Part shown: piece by piece, positions 21,403-32,300 of the stretch
Position numbering within the stretch: position 1 is the first letter of the stretch
Layout: the number at the start of each line of letters is the position of its first letter
Assembly: GCA_036365515.1 (NCBI GenBank)
Contig: CM070876.1
Coordinates: 102,982,310-103,046,309 of the forward strand
Source of the DNA: Torymus aiolomorphi
Taxonomy: Eukaryota > Arthropoda > Insecta > Hymenoptera > Torymidae
Reading direction: 5' to 3'
DNA: 64,000 nucleotides
The notes under the pieces: model-generated
The model's database searches: none
Told to the model about the DNA's origin: nothing
What the model saw: only the letters and a program-made list of their open reading frames with translations
Position numbers and translations under genes: made by a program

Positions 21403-21981
21403 ATGAAACGAACATTTATAAGTAGCGAAAAACTGATAGAAGACATTCAACGTCATTTGGCGGCATCAGAGCATTGGGGCGTTGCCGAAGAGATCGAGAT
21501 AACTGATTGGTCTCCTTCCTATTCACCCGGGCCTGCACCACCAACGCCAAAGCTTTTACCAGCTCCGCCAACTGAATGGATAACGTCAACGTCAACGCCA
21601 GCATCACATTGTAGCTCGCCGCTCGTCTTTGATGAGTGGCTGATGGGCTTTGAGTCGCCGAAGAGTGGCACTAAAATGACAGTGCATCCTCCACCGACAT
21701 CTCATCCGCTATCGTATTCGCCGTTTTCTTCACCGATGTACAGGGAATCACCACCTCCACCTCCAACCTCGCCGGACTTCATGCTGCTCTACAACCCTGC
21801 AAAGCAGATATATTATGAAGTGCCAACAGAAGATAATCAGCTGGCTGACGGAGTACGACCGCTACTGGGGAACGTCGGCGAAATAGAGGCAATGGACGCT
21901 GAAGTAACTGAGATAGAGTCATCACCGGGCATCGAAATTCTTTATGAGAGAGTGCGACCGAAAAGCGAAACATTTAGATAG
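21403..21981 (+). CDS. Intact proline-rich protein of unknown function
   Basis: The ATG at 21403 (MKRTFISSEKLIEDI) gives 192 residues with no lesion. A short helical N-terminus (IEDIQRHLAASEHWG) is followed by EITDWSPSYSPGPAPPTPKL, several Pro/Ser/Thr-rich stretches (PPPTSHP, ESPPPPPTSPDF) and an acidic C-terminus (EAMDAEVTEIESSPGIEIL). No domain, signal peptide or membrane segment is visible. The gene has a complete promoter and a histone-type stem-loop 71 bp after the stop, with no AATAAA nearby. It lies alone between two LINEs. It could be a gene of a virus-like element or a host gene; I do not recognise it. Confidence 0.55.
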   Translation: MKRTFISSEKLIEDIQRHLAASEHWGVAEEIEITDWSPSYSPGPAPPTPKLLPAPPTEWITSTSTPASHCSSPLVFDEWLMGFESPKSGTKMTVHPPPTSHPLSYSPFSSPMYRESPPPPPTSPDFMLLYNPAKQIYYEVPTEDNQLADGVRPLLGNVGEIEAMDAEVTEIESSPGIEILYERVRPKSETFR

Positions 21982-22052
21982 TGTCCGAAGACAATTATTT
22001 AAATAGACTGTTTGAAAAAAACAATGGGTTTTTTTAGAGCCAAAAACAAATC

Positions 22053-22068
22053 GTCCCTTTTCAGGGCC
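22053..22068 (+). terminator. Histone-type stem-loop with one mismatch
   Basis: The sequence GTCCCTTTTCAGGGCC has the TTTC loop and CTTTTCAG core. Five of six stem pairs form; the second pair is T against C, where the consensus has an essential G-C pair. A-rich flanks (ACAAATC before, ATCAAA after) resemble histone contexts. It lies 71 bp after the stop of the proline-rich gene. Confidence 0.45.
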
Positions 22069-22104
22069 ATCAAATATTTAAACGTATGGACAATTATTTA
22101 TATT

Positions 22105-22135
<31 letters not shown>

Positions 22136-22433
22136 CTTTTTTATTTCCTTTCAAGGCTTATACTTATAATTTATTATAAGCTGGCAAACCGCTGACCGCA
22201 GTTGCGAACCGCTGGCCGCGTGTTGCAGAGCTGCTGGCCGGTCCTAGAGTCACAGCTCTGGAGTCAGTACAGTTTCTAGAGTCAAACAGCTGACCGTAGT
22301 TCTGCAGTCAAGCTTGACCGCAGAAAGCATACTGACTCCAGAACGCCCCTGACTCCAGAACCCTCCTAGCTATCTATTCGAATGTTTATAGTTTCTGTGA
22401 TTTCCTCTGTGTGGCTCGCGCGCGGCTCCTGCG
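22069..22433. other. Noncoding stretch with AT run and GCTGACCG-like words
   Basis: An (AT)n run at about 22113-22135 is followed by GC-richer sequence with loosely repeated words (GCTGACCGCAG, GCTGGCCG, GACTCCAGAAC). It may be part of the LINE 3 5' UTR or unrelated. No ORF is supported. Confidence 0.4.
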
Positions 22434-22755
22434 GTCTCGCTCCTTGCTTCAGCTTACACGCGGTTTGTGTACGTGTGTATCTGTGTATTTGGTCGGGCGT
22501 GTGTACCGATACATACCTCCGTCACAAAATAAATAAATAAATATATAAATAAATATATAAATAAATAAATTAATTAATTAATTAATTAATTAATTATAGA
22601 GAAGAGGGTGTTACAGATAACACTGTAATACTGCCCACCCATCCCCTCCCACCACATTGGTGGCGGGGAAATGGTCAGTGGTTTGTTCCGTTTAGTCCAT
22701 TGTGCGATTTTTCGACCGCCTGGCGATTCTCGCTGGGAGTGTCATTCATTTCAAG

Positions 22756-24036
22756 ATGGAGCCTTGTCTCCAAGGAGCTGCTTCAATACCGTGTTTTGAC
22801 TACAAAGTTCAAATTGAATTTGATTCTACCTATTCAGCAGTGGCCTCGTAGTCATTAAACCTATCTAAGGAATTTGCAATTGTCTTTGATTCTGTAAGTA
22901 ACTTCACGGTGAAGGATTATACACTAGCCCTAGTAAAAGTCATGGGTCCTAGCAACATCAGATTTGCCCCAGAATATCTCAAGGTCGCATATGTTTATAC
23001 CTCGCTTCTAAAGACTTAGTAAAAAAACTGTCAATATAGGAGAATTTAGAATAATCAACGACGCAAAGGAGGAACAATCCATCGAAGCTCGGTCTCTGAT
23101 TTCTCGAGCCAAACGACTTACAATTTCTAATGTAAAAACCGAAATTTCTACCAGTTTTTTGGAACAAATTATTAAAAAACTTGAAATCAGGACCAAATCT
23201 CGAGTCACTCATGTGCGTACTGGCTACGTTGAATCGGGTTACCACATCTTGTCTTTCAGAAGGCAGCTATACCTCGATCCTCGGGATGAAGAAAAAATTC
23301 CACCAGCTATTAACATAAGAACAGAAGATTCTATAGAATGGACATATTTCTCGACAAACAAGATTAAATACTTTATTTGTCAACAAGAGGGTCACCTAGC
23401 CGAGTCGCGCATTGCAAAAGAAAACTCACTGCCCGGTGGAACCAACGTGGAAATTTCCGGGCAGACAAACATAACAGAGCCGCCAGTTAATAGTGATAAT
23501 GATCTGATGATCCACAAGCAGGTAAACACGGTCTCCAATATTAACTCGGAATTAAATGAATTTGCCCTTCCTACTCTATCAAGCGCTAAGAGAGAGTTAT
23601 CAGACATCTCGTCGTCTACGCAGGGATCGTCTCTTTTCAAGGACGTTGCCTCTCCCAAGCTACATAGTGCTGTAAAGCATACCAACAAAAAACTAAAAAT
23701 AAATGTCCATTCCTTAGAAGAAATTAGAGAGAACTTAAATTCTCTTAAGTCCCAGATAGATAAGGGGGAAAATACCCAATCGATTTTGTTAAACTGACTT
23801 CCTTTTTGTACGATACATATGGACGCAGTCATATCTCAGATATGATAGAAAATTACTGTCCCGACGAAGAGAGTTTATTAAAGATGCTCACCGAAACTCG
23901 CAGACTGATGCAAGCAGGGAAACTACGTAGTCGCATCAAAAGAATTATAGATACATTGAAAAACCCGTCGCTTAACACCCTAGAAGTTCTAAGTAGTGAA
24001 CCCCCAACTCTTCAGATGGAGATTAATAATGGATAA
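22756..24036 (+). pseudogene. LINE 3 ORF1, RNA-binding protein
   Basis: The ATG at 22756 (MEPCLQGAASIPCFDYKVQI) starts the frame, with stops after about 30 codons and again near 23020. The main piece (23159-23797) carries one zinc-knuckle remnant, CQQEGHLAESR, where the last Cys has become Arg (it is still Cys in the right-arm copy). The C-terminal part (23806-24036) is helical and continues in a shifted frame. Confidence 0.65.
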
Positions 24037-26412
24037 TACAATAGACAATCCACCCTCGTCCAATTTGCGTATCGCATTTTGGAACACATGAAGTATACAT
24101 AAAAGAAGAGAAGATTCGATTGTTTTGATAAACAATTTTGATATTTTAATATGTGTAGAGACATAATCACTTTATATCTTTTCCTGGATTTAACGCCGTT
24201 AGAGAAGGTAGAAATAACACTATGGATGGTGACATTGCTATTTTCATCTGGAAAAACCCTGAATTCCAGCCATTGAACCTAAATTTATTACATGAATCGC
24301 TAGAGTCTTGTGCTGTCCGAATAACTAACACCATTCCAACCTTTAATTTAATCGCTCTCTACCGTACCCCAGGCACAAATCTCCCTCAGCTCACTTGGAA
24401 TGCAATTGCTGCCTCAGCAGAATTTCATCCAAATAGCTTACTGGCTGATGCCTTCAATACCCACCACAAAAATTGGAATTGTTTAACTCCTGATTGTAAC
24501 GGAAATCGATTCATGCAATCAATCATTGATTTTTACTTATTTATACATAATAGAACATTTGCACGCATTGATACGCGTACTAATTCAAAATCTAATATAA
24601 ATTTAATTATCTCAGACATGACATTTGCCGACCAAATACTCACTCGTGTATACGATGAAACTATGGGTTCAGATCACTGCCCCATTTTAATTCAAATTAA
24701 TATAAACAAAAAATTGGTACATTAAAAAATCTTTCTAGTTAACGTCTATTCGAACTAGTTGGAGCAAAGTTCTTTCTCAATTAGGAAACCGATTGCATGA
24801 ATTTCGAACTCCGGAATTTAATGAGTTGTCTCCGTGTAATAAATACGAATTTTTAGTAGCTGTAGTTACTAAAAATGACTGTAAATCGACGACGCCTTCT
24901 AAAAGACGGGTTAACACTAAAGTGCACAGCAATCCCATTCCTTAGTGGGATGCGGATTGCGATAGAATCAAACATCAACTTAAAGCAGCCCTTAAAAGAT
25001 GGGAGATTTCTGGTGATTTATGTGACTTAATTGAATATAAAAGAACTTGTGTCCTAGCTAAAAATATTCTTATGAAGGAAATGAGAGATAGCTTCAAAGA
25101 ATTCGTCAAAACCTCCAATTTTAATACTCACTGCAGCTACACCTGGAAAAATGTAAAATTTCTAAGAAGAAATGGTCCCAAACCGCCCTATCCGAAACTC
25201 ATTGTGACTCGCCGTCTCTTCAAGCGACTGAGGCTATAGAAAAATTATGTCCCCCCGATCTGCCCTCCAACCCCGAATATATTCCCGCCAGCACATAAAA
25301 CAACGATTTCTTTCAAGCCATCTTCTCTTTAACCGAGTTCAATACTGCGTTTTACTCATGTAAAGCCAACTCAACTCCAGGTATGGGATATCTAATGAAA
25401 TTCTCTTGAGTCTATCTTTCAACTACAAACTCACCTTATTAGGCATTTTCAATGAAATGTTTGCCTCATCTGCTCCCATCTATATGGCTAGATTCTTTCA
25501 TTTATTTTATAAAAAAATCTGAGGGTAAATCAGTTCAACCCGATGGCTCTAAATTCTGGTCTTTGTAAAGTGTTTGAGGGAATGTTAAAATTAAGAATGG
25601 AATGGTAGCTTGAACATAATAATTTAATACACCCTAGCCAAACTGGATTCCGAAAAGGCCGTTGCTGCCTAGACGACTTAATTCCGAAATACTTCTTCAC
25701 AAACTAGCCAAAATTGAGTGCTCTCTTAAAATCATCAAATTTATTAGATTTTTATCTAAATGCAGTCGTATTTACTCTGAAGCAAATCCTATTTTATCTA
25801 AGTTTATTCACAAGGGGGTGCCACAACTTGATGTATTAATCCCCACTCTTTATACCGTTTTTTGGTTAGATATCATGTCCAATGTGCTCAAAGAGATTTC
25901 AATTTCGCAGTTTGCCGATGATATTGCCCTGTACACACAGATCACTAAATCGTACTTGGATTCTAAGATATTACTGGAGAATTCAATTTGCACTATTCAA
26001 AGCAATATTTCGGATCTAGGCTTAGAGCTCAGCCTCCACAAATCAGTCTTTCTACATTTTAACAGGAATAGTATACTCCCGGGGATTGAATTCATTAACA
26101 TAGATGGCCATCCAATTTCTCCTGCCGAAGTTGTCAAATTTCTAGTTATTCACCTTGATTATAAACTTAACTGCTCCAAGCATATATGTAGCCTATATTC
26201 GTAAAAGTGTCTATTAACATTAAACATTATCAAATATCTCTGCGGCTGCTGGTGGGGAGCTGAACCTAAAACTTTACTGCTTATTTTCAAAAGCTTCATT
26301 CGGCCTAAAATTGAATATGCTTCCTTCATCTATTTTCCCTCAAGAAAAAATGATGTTTTAAAACTTGAAAGAATCCAGTTCCCACTATTAGAAGACCTCT
26401 TGGTTTTAGACT
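24030..26412 (+). pseudogene. LINE 3 ORF2, endonuclease and reverse transcriptase
   Basis: Endonuclease blocks NLRIAFWNT, ITNTIPTFNLIALYRTPG, NTHHKNWNC and TMGSDHCPILIQI are present; the GDFN motif is altered to ADAFN in this copy. RT follows with ISQFADDIALYTQ (25896-25934). Frame changes fall near 24730, 25225, 25570 and 25660, and several are shared with the right-arm copy. The frame ends within the domain after RT, at the U junction. Confidence 0.7.
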
Positions 26413-26888
26413 AACAAGGAAGCGGATCGAGGTGCCAGCCTCTGATTTTCCTGAATTTTTTATATGTTGTAAAGGACCGAAAAATAAGAGACATATATTT
26501 TTTTTTATCGGCCCAATCCGATATTAAAGGGGTGAAAACCGCCCTTAAAGTTCAGCCCCGAATACGGTTTTTTCTAAATATCTTTAATTCTAATTAATGT
26601 TTTGAAATTAAACAAATTGGAAAATTCTTCTCTTTAAATGTCGAAAGTAGCAAGTGTAATTTAGACCCCGGGGGTAGAACCCTTACTTTTTATTTCAGAA
26701 AAACCTTAATTTTTTATTATTTTTGTATATAATATTTGCAATAAAATTAATTTATTGTTATAAAAATCATGTTTGGGCTTAAAATAAAAAATTAAAGTTG
26801 ACGTGTTTCAGGGTTTTTGCAAATACAAGCGTTATCGCGGATAAACAACCTCTTAGGCGTAAAATAATTTCGAACCGTTAAAATAAAT

Positions 26889-27194
26889 GTAGTTGTTTGA
26901 AGCTAATTGCAGTCATGGTAGAATATACTAAGGAATAGGCCGCTAACGGTTCTACTGCCCAGGTTAAAGAATAAAGACAAAACTTATATGTCCAACGTTT
27001 CGAACGGTTTTATTCCGCCCCTTACCAAGGTCAAAACTCTATCGTATTAAAGTATACTACAAATAGACACTATAAGTGACTACTAGTCAATGTTAACACA
27101 TTGAATAAAACCGTTCGAAACGTTGGACATATAAGTTTTGTCTTTATTCTTTAACCTGGGCAGTAGAACCATTCGCGGCCTATTCCCTACGTTC
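26889..27194. mobile_element. 306-bp palindromic element with 8-bp target duplication
   Basis: Flanked by AAATAAAT (26881-26888 and 27195-27202); the right arm has a single AAATAAAT at the mirror site, an empty site. Inside, an 85-86 bp inverted repeat (26931-27015 and 27103-27188) can fold into a long hairpin. The inverted repeat is not terminal on the left (42 bp outside it). The 8-bp duplication suits hAT-type integration, but the ends lack a clear hAT inverted repeat. Confidence 0.65.
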
Positions 27195-27265
27195 AAATAA
27201 ATATTTTATGTTATGTAATTTTATTTCGGCTAATTTTTTTTATTGCCCCAATTTCCTATTATTAA

Positions 27266-28021
27266 CCCTTTGCGGCATAGTGTTCCCTGGGAGGGAACAC
27301 CTACCTTTTATCACTTTTTTGCCATTTATTCTATAATTAATGGATTTCTGTTGGGTTTTTTGCATTTTGTTGGTAACTTACGTGTTACAGAACATATAAA
27401 AATTTTCCAGCAAACATAAACATTGATTGTTATTATTTTACAAATAAACAAATAAAAAGAAACGTCATTTTATCAGAAAAATTCATTTTTGAGGAGAATT
27501 TTCAAAATTTTATCTTGAAAATCACTACAATGATGTTTTTGGAGGCGCTGATAACGAATATGACATTGTATTTTCAAAATTCGTTATCCAAGATGGCGGA
27601 TCCAAGATGGCGACTAATAATTTTTCGTATTTTTAGTCGTCAGTTCATGAAAATTCGTATACTAGGGTTTTTGGGGGCGCTGATAACGAATCTGACATTA
27701 GATTTTCAAAATTTCTTATTAAGAACTCACAAGTGCTAGCGAAAAAAATCATCGCCCGCCATCTTGAATGCGGTATTCTGCACACAGTATTTCGAGAACT
27801 TTATGTGATAATCTTGATCTGTGATTTGAAAAACCCTAGTATACGAATTTTCACGAACTGACAACTAAAAATGCGAAAAATTATTAGCCGCCATCTTGGA
27901 TCCGCCATGTTGGATGAGGAATTTAGAAAATCTAATGCGATTCGTATTCAGCGACCCCAAAAACCCCCGAGTAAGAAATTTCAAGTCAAAATAGTGAATA
28001 GAAAAATGTATGCCGCAAAGG
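27266..28021. mobile_element. piggyBac-like MITE
   Basis: The 756-bp element starts CCCTTTGCGGCATA and ends TATGCCGCAAAGGG, perfect terminal inverted repeats flanked by TTAA on both sides (27262-27265 and 28022-28025). The mirror position in the right arm reads ATTATTAAAGGGG, the unoccupied site. A subterminal hairpin (GTTCCCTGGGAGGGAAC) and a ~75-bp internal inverted repeat (about 27599-27673 and 27828-27903) are present. There is no transposase ORF. Confidence 0.85.
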
Positions 28022-28430
28022 GTTAAAGGGGTAGAACGCATCCCTAAAACTCACCCCTAAAATAGGTTTTTTCTAGATATCCAAAGTTCAGGTTAAAATT
28101 TAAAATGAAACAAAATGGAAAATATTTCTCTTTGAAATGCCAAATTAGCAATGGTTATTTGATCGCGTGGGTAGCTACCCTTATATTTTATTTCGGAAAA
28201 ACTTAATTTTTTTTTAATTATTTTTGTATATAATATTTGCAATAAAATTAAATAATTATTGTTAAAATTAAAAATCAAAGTTGACTTGTTTCAGGATTTT
28301 TCTAATAACAGCATTATCGCGGGTTAGCAGCACCTTGGCCGCGGAATACTTACAATTAGTACCATTCAAATAAATATTTTGAGGTATATAATACTTATTT
28401 AGTTTATATTCGTGTCAGGTTTTTTACCGA

Positions 28431-28731
28431 AATAACGTAATTAATGAAGTCGCTTATAAACTCTTATACTTGTTGTGCAATTTTCATTCGAGTATTTTGC
28501 TTGTATTTACAGGTAAATAAAATGGATGGAACTGGGAAAAGAATGGGTGAGTTATATGATTGACTAATCTAATGAATAGAAGCTAATTGATATTATTATA
28601 AAATATTATAACGAGCTTATAGTTTATTCCTTACCACAATTAATTTTGTCTAAGGATTATAGGTTGAACAATAATGACAATCTTCAAAAAAATGTTTTAA
28701 GCACAGTGATTTCTGACACCTTGGATATTTT
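28431..28731. other. 3' end of the left Tigger-like element with an exon-like island
   Basis: On the minus strand this continues the transposase 3' region cut off by Copia: the frame at 37460 runs on at 28731 and meets a stop shortly after. On the plus strand, TTTACAG at 28506-28512, a 34-nt stretch with ATGGATGGAACTGGGAAAAG and a GGTGAGT donor-like word form an exon-like island that is also kept in the right arm. Confidence 0.45.
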
Positions 28732-29116
28732 TATTAGAGTTATGCTTGGAAGAAGGAGTGAATGAAGATATAAAACACATACGCTTTATTTAATAAAGAA
28801 TATTTATTAACACGGTCGTTGAACTGTCGCTCTTACAAAAGATACTAAAAGTATAAAAGGATTTAGAATAACACAGGTGCTATCAGTAACAGCTCTCTCA
28901 GAGCACTGACTGTCGCTGGCCGGCGGCAGGCGCCGCTCGCTTAGCAGTGTGGCCAGGTAAACAATATATATCGTAATACTACGCATGTAAAAGTGGCGAT
29001 TTATCGCCACAACCTGGTCACACTGTCGCTTAGAACAAAAGAAGACTAGAGGAGGGGTAAAGGGGAGAGCGCTAAGCAGCGAACGAAACAGCTAAGCCAG
29101 GCCCGTATTTCTAACA
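28732..29116 (-). repeat. Copia 3' LTR (with 81-bp MITE inside)
   Basis: On the minus strand it begins TGTTAGAAATACGGGCC and ends CATAACTCTAATA. A purine-rich tract (GAGGCCCGGGAGGGAG) lies just outside at 29117-29132, as expected for plus-strand priming. It is 89 bp longer than the other LTR because of an MITE and its target duplication. Confidence 0.85.
28945..29025. mobile_element. 81-bp hAT-like MITE in one Copia LTR
   Basis: Ends CAGTGTGGCCAGGT and ACCTGGTCACACTG (one mismatch), flanked by an exact 8-bp duplication TCGCTTAG (28937-28944, 29026-29033). The other LTR has one TCGCTTAG, the empty site. The centre has a perfect GTGGCGAT/ATCGCCAC hairpin. Confidence 0.85.
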
Positions 29117-29254
29117 CTCCCTCCCGGGCCTCTCAAGCTGTGTAGCGAGACCAATTGCCTTTTTGGTCGGGTTTTTCTCTCCCTCACCATCCTCGGCTCC
29201 GTTTCTTTTCATTTGCTTTCTGCAATACAAACAAAACAAATATTAATAACAGAT

Positions 29255-32200
29255 CATAATTACAAGTTCGAAATTAGTTTAACTAATTTCTTATGCAATT
29301 CAAAGGACAGAGATTCAGTCATCACATCTGCCTCCTGTTCCTTAGATGCTATCCACAGCACGCATATCAACAATCGATCAACACACTCGCTCACGTAATT
29401 CTCTTTAATATCAGTCATATGTCGCAATTTAATACCATCGCCTGTTTTCGCGTTCGTTTCAGCCGATCGATTATCGCACCATAACGTCATCGGTGTGAAT
29501 TTTTCGGACAACACGTTCACTAGAGAATTGTGTATTGATACCAGCTCTTGGCTACAGTCGCTCATCGATACATACTCCGCCTGACAAGTAGATAGTTTCA
29601 CATAGCGTTATTTGTGTGTTCTCCAAGCTATGGTATCTCCAAAGAGTTTAATTATATAGCCGCTTGTCGTCAACGGGTTTTTACGGTCGCCGAAACTCGC
29701 ATCAGAATAGCCTTCAAAACAGTCGCTTTTGCCAAGATAATTTAAGCGCATTGTTGCAGTTCCCTTTAAGTACCTAAGCACTCGCTCTACTGCCTGCGAG
29801 TCGCTATCTGTCAGTTTAATTTGATGTCTGCTAACACGTTCACGCGTAAACTATGTCAGGTCTACATGCATTTTCCAGATACAGGAGAGTACCTATCACT
29901 TCACGATAGGGTCTGTTATCGTTATTTTCAGTCGTTATAAGTTCGTTTATATTTTCTTTTTCCTCTCGCTCTTTTCGCTGTCTGTTCGCAACTTGATTTG
30001 TAATCATAGGCGTTCGCTGTGGGTGCACATCCTGATAGCCAAATTTAATCAACATTTTGATGATGTAATTTTCCTGATGGATTTTTAACGTTCGAGATTT
30101 TCTGTATCTCTGAATCTCTAAACTATGAAAAGACTTTGGCTCACCTATATCTGTCATTTCGAAATTTCTTTTAAGATTGGTTTTTATTTCCTTTAATTTT
30201 TCACTGTCGTTACACGCCAAAAGTATATTGTCGACATACAAGACTAAAATCAGAAATTTGTTTCCGTCATGCCAAGTAAACAAACATGGTTCGTAAAAGT
30301 CCGGTTTCAACCCAAATCTTTTCACAGTTTCAGTGAACCTCTGGTTCCAGCACTTCGGACTCAGTTTCAATCCGTATACAGCCTTTTCAAGCTTACACAC
30401 TTTCTTTCGCTTAATCTCGGTCGAACACGTTATTCCTTCCGGAATTTCCATGAATACTGGAACATTCAGACGGCCATTCAAAAATGCTGTCATCAGGTCC
30501 ATTTGACAGAGTTCAAGATCGAACTTATTTGCTATCGCAAGTGTCATTTGAATTTAGGGCAGTCGAGAAACAGTGGCATACGTCTCCTGTAAATCGTATT
30601 CATTTTTATCCTTAATGCCCCGGATGACCAGAGGAGCTTTATATCAGATACTACCATCTGGTTCGATCTTTATCTTCTGTACCCACCGTGAGTCAATTAC
30701 GTTCTGTCGCTTTCCGTCGCTAGGTGCTGTTTTTCTGTCCACCAGTTTCCACACTCAATTTATATTCCTAGACTCAAGGTCATTATTAGTGGCTTCAATC
30801 CATTCCCATTTATCAGTCGCTTTCATTGCCTCTTGGTAACTAAGTAGATCTCTATTCATAGCAGCCAACATAGCATGTACCGTCGTTCTAGTTGACTGTC
30901 TTTTGAGTTGAATTAGCTTTCGCTTTCAGCGGACGACCACGTCCTCTTTTCACTGTCGATCCCTCCGATTCAGTTTTCTCCGTCGCTTCAGAGTTAAACT
31001 CAACAAACCAAGTATCTGGATTGATTCCAAAACCATCAGTCTCCCAGTCGCTTATGTTCGTTTTTTTATATTTATTACCAAATACTAGTTTTTCGTTGAA
31101 GTTAACATCACAGCTTTCGTAAAACTTGCCTTCCTCTGGTTTGAGAAATAAATATCCAGTCTCTTTATATCCCACCAGTATAACTCTCCTTCCTATGAAT
31201 CTGAATTTCGGCCCTGTTTTGCGTTGTACCTTCATGTAAGCCAAACACCCGAAACGTTTTAAATGTGTAATGTCCACATGTTCTCGGGAAGTCCAGAATG
31301 GTACATCAGCGCTCGCACTTACCCCTGGATCGTCTGGTTGAACCTTTCAGCTACACCATTGTGTTGAGGCGTATCAGGGCATGCCAACTGTAGTTCAGCA
31401 TTCAGTCGCTTCCAAAACCTCAGTCGTGTAACCACCCGTAAACTCAGTCCCCTGATCGCTTCGCAAGTTACAAACCTTCGCATCTTTGCCTAACAGATTT
31501 CAAGCACTCTTTACAAAAGATTCTAAACAATGAACAGTCTCATCTTTAGTTTTCATCGCGTAAGCCATAGCCAAATGCGAGAAATCATCTATAAATACAG
31601 AAATGTATTTGTATCCCTTCGGATACGAAGCAAGACTTATCATGCCCATGACATCTGCATGTATAATCTGCATAGGCTCTGTTGCTCGCTGCCTCGTTGT
31701 TTTGAACGGCAATGTTTTAATTTTGGAAATCATACATATTTTATACTTTTGTATAAATTTATCGAAACGACCTTTTTAAGTTCTTTAATCTCTGGCATTT
31801 TTTTTTTAGTTCTTTCAAATAACTGACGGACGCATGACCCAAACGTACATGCCATAACATGGCCTGATTATCTATCTGTGACTTGTTCAACTTCTCTTCC
31901 AACTCTATGTCGCATGTTGGATTTTTATTCTCTCTCGCTTCATTCACGTCGCTTATTTTTCGATCGCGTATGGTATTATCGAAGTCTGAACAGATCACAG
32001 TATCAGTTTCACAGTCTCTGTCTTCAGTCTCACTTTCGTTTACTCACGCTTCTACGGTCTCTGTCGCTTCACGTTTAGTCATGTTTCTCGTAGTTATATA
32101 AGCTACAGCTCTATTTCTGTCTGCATTGGAAATAACATTCACTTTATTTATTTCAAATTCTATTATCCAGTAGGGTTTCTGGTAAATGCCTGATATAAAA

Positions 32201-32300
32201 CTTTCTTTTGATATCGGATCATAAATATCAATTTTTAGTATTTTATTATCGTTCGCTAATACTTCAACTGAGCCGACTCCCTCCGATCTTAAGATTATAC
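29255..32300 (-). pseudogene. Copia pol: GAG-pre-integrase, integrase, RT, RNase H
   Basis: From 32300 down: a segment ending in the GAG-pre-integrase motif MLWHVRLGHAS (31759-31998), integrase core with IIHADVMG and VFIDDFSHLA (31500-31733), and an integrase tail LKRFGCLAYMKV (30888-31277). RT follows with QMDLMTAFLNGRL, CKLEKAVYGLKLSPKCW and LYVDNILLAC (29840-30547). RNase H ends the frame with STCQAEYVSMSDC and LWCDNRSAE (29260-29601). The RT active site reads YVDN where the family has YVDD. Frame breaks fall near 31755, 31495, 31290, 30880, 30550 and 29835. Confidence 0.85.

Larger units (their letters stand above)
22434..26412 (+). mobile_element. LINE 3, truncated at its 3' end (left arm)
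   Basis: The leader contains an AAATAAAT-rich run (22528-22598). Two decayed ORFs follow. Similarity to the LINE stops at about 26412, where the U repeat begins with AAGCGGATCGAGGTG. The RNase H-like end seen at 47-48 kb is missing here. The RT with ISQFADDIALYTQ fits an I/Jockey-group element. Confidence 0.75.
26413..28430 (+). repeat. U repeat, copy A (two diverged ~430-bp halves)
   Basis: Half 1 (about 26413-27230) and half 2 (about 27231-28430) share a common layout: RTTAAAGGGGTRGAAM, then GGTTTTTTCTARATATC, then CCYTTATWTTTTATTTC, then TTTTTGTATATAATATTTGC, and a TTAAAGTTGAC/CAAAGTTGAC end. It is noncoding. Two younger elements (26889-27194 and 27266-28021) lie inside. The left terminus CAAGGAARCGGATCGAGGTG is the same in copies A, B and C. 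Confidence 0.65.

Noticed and set aside
26866..26880. tRNA B box (GGTTCGAA-like, minus strand)
   Set aside because: No A box, acceptor stem or anticodon arm around it.
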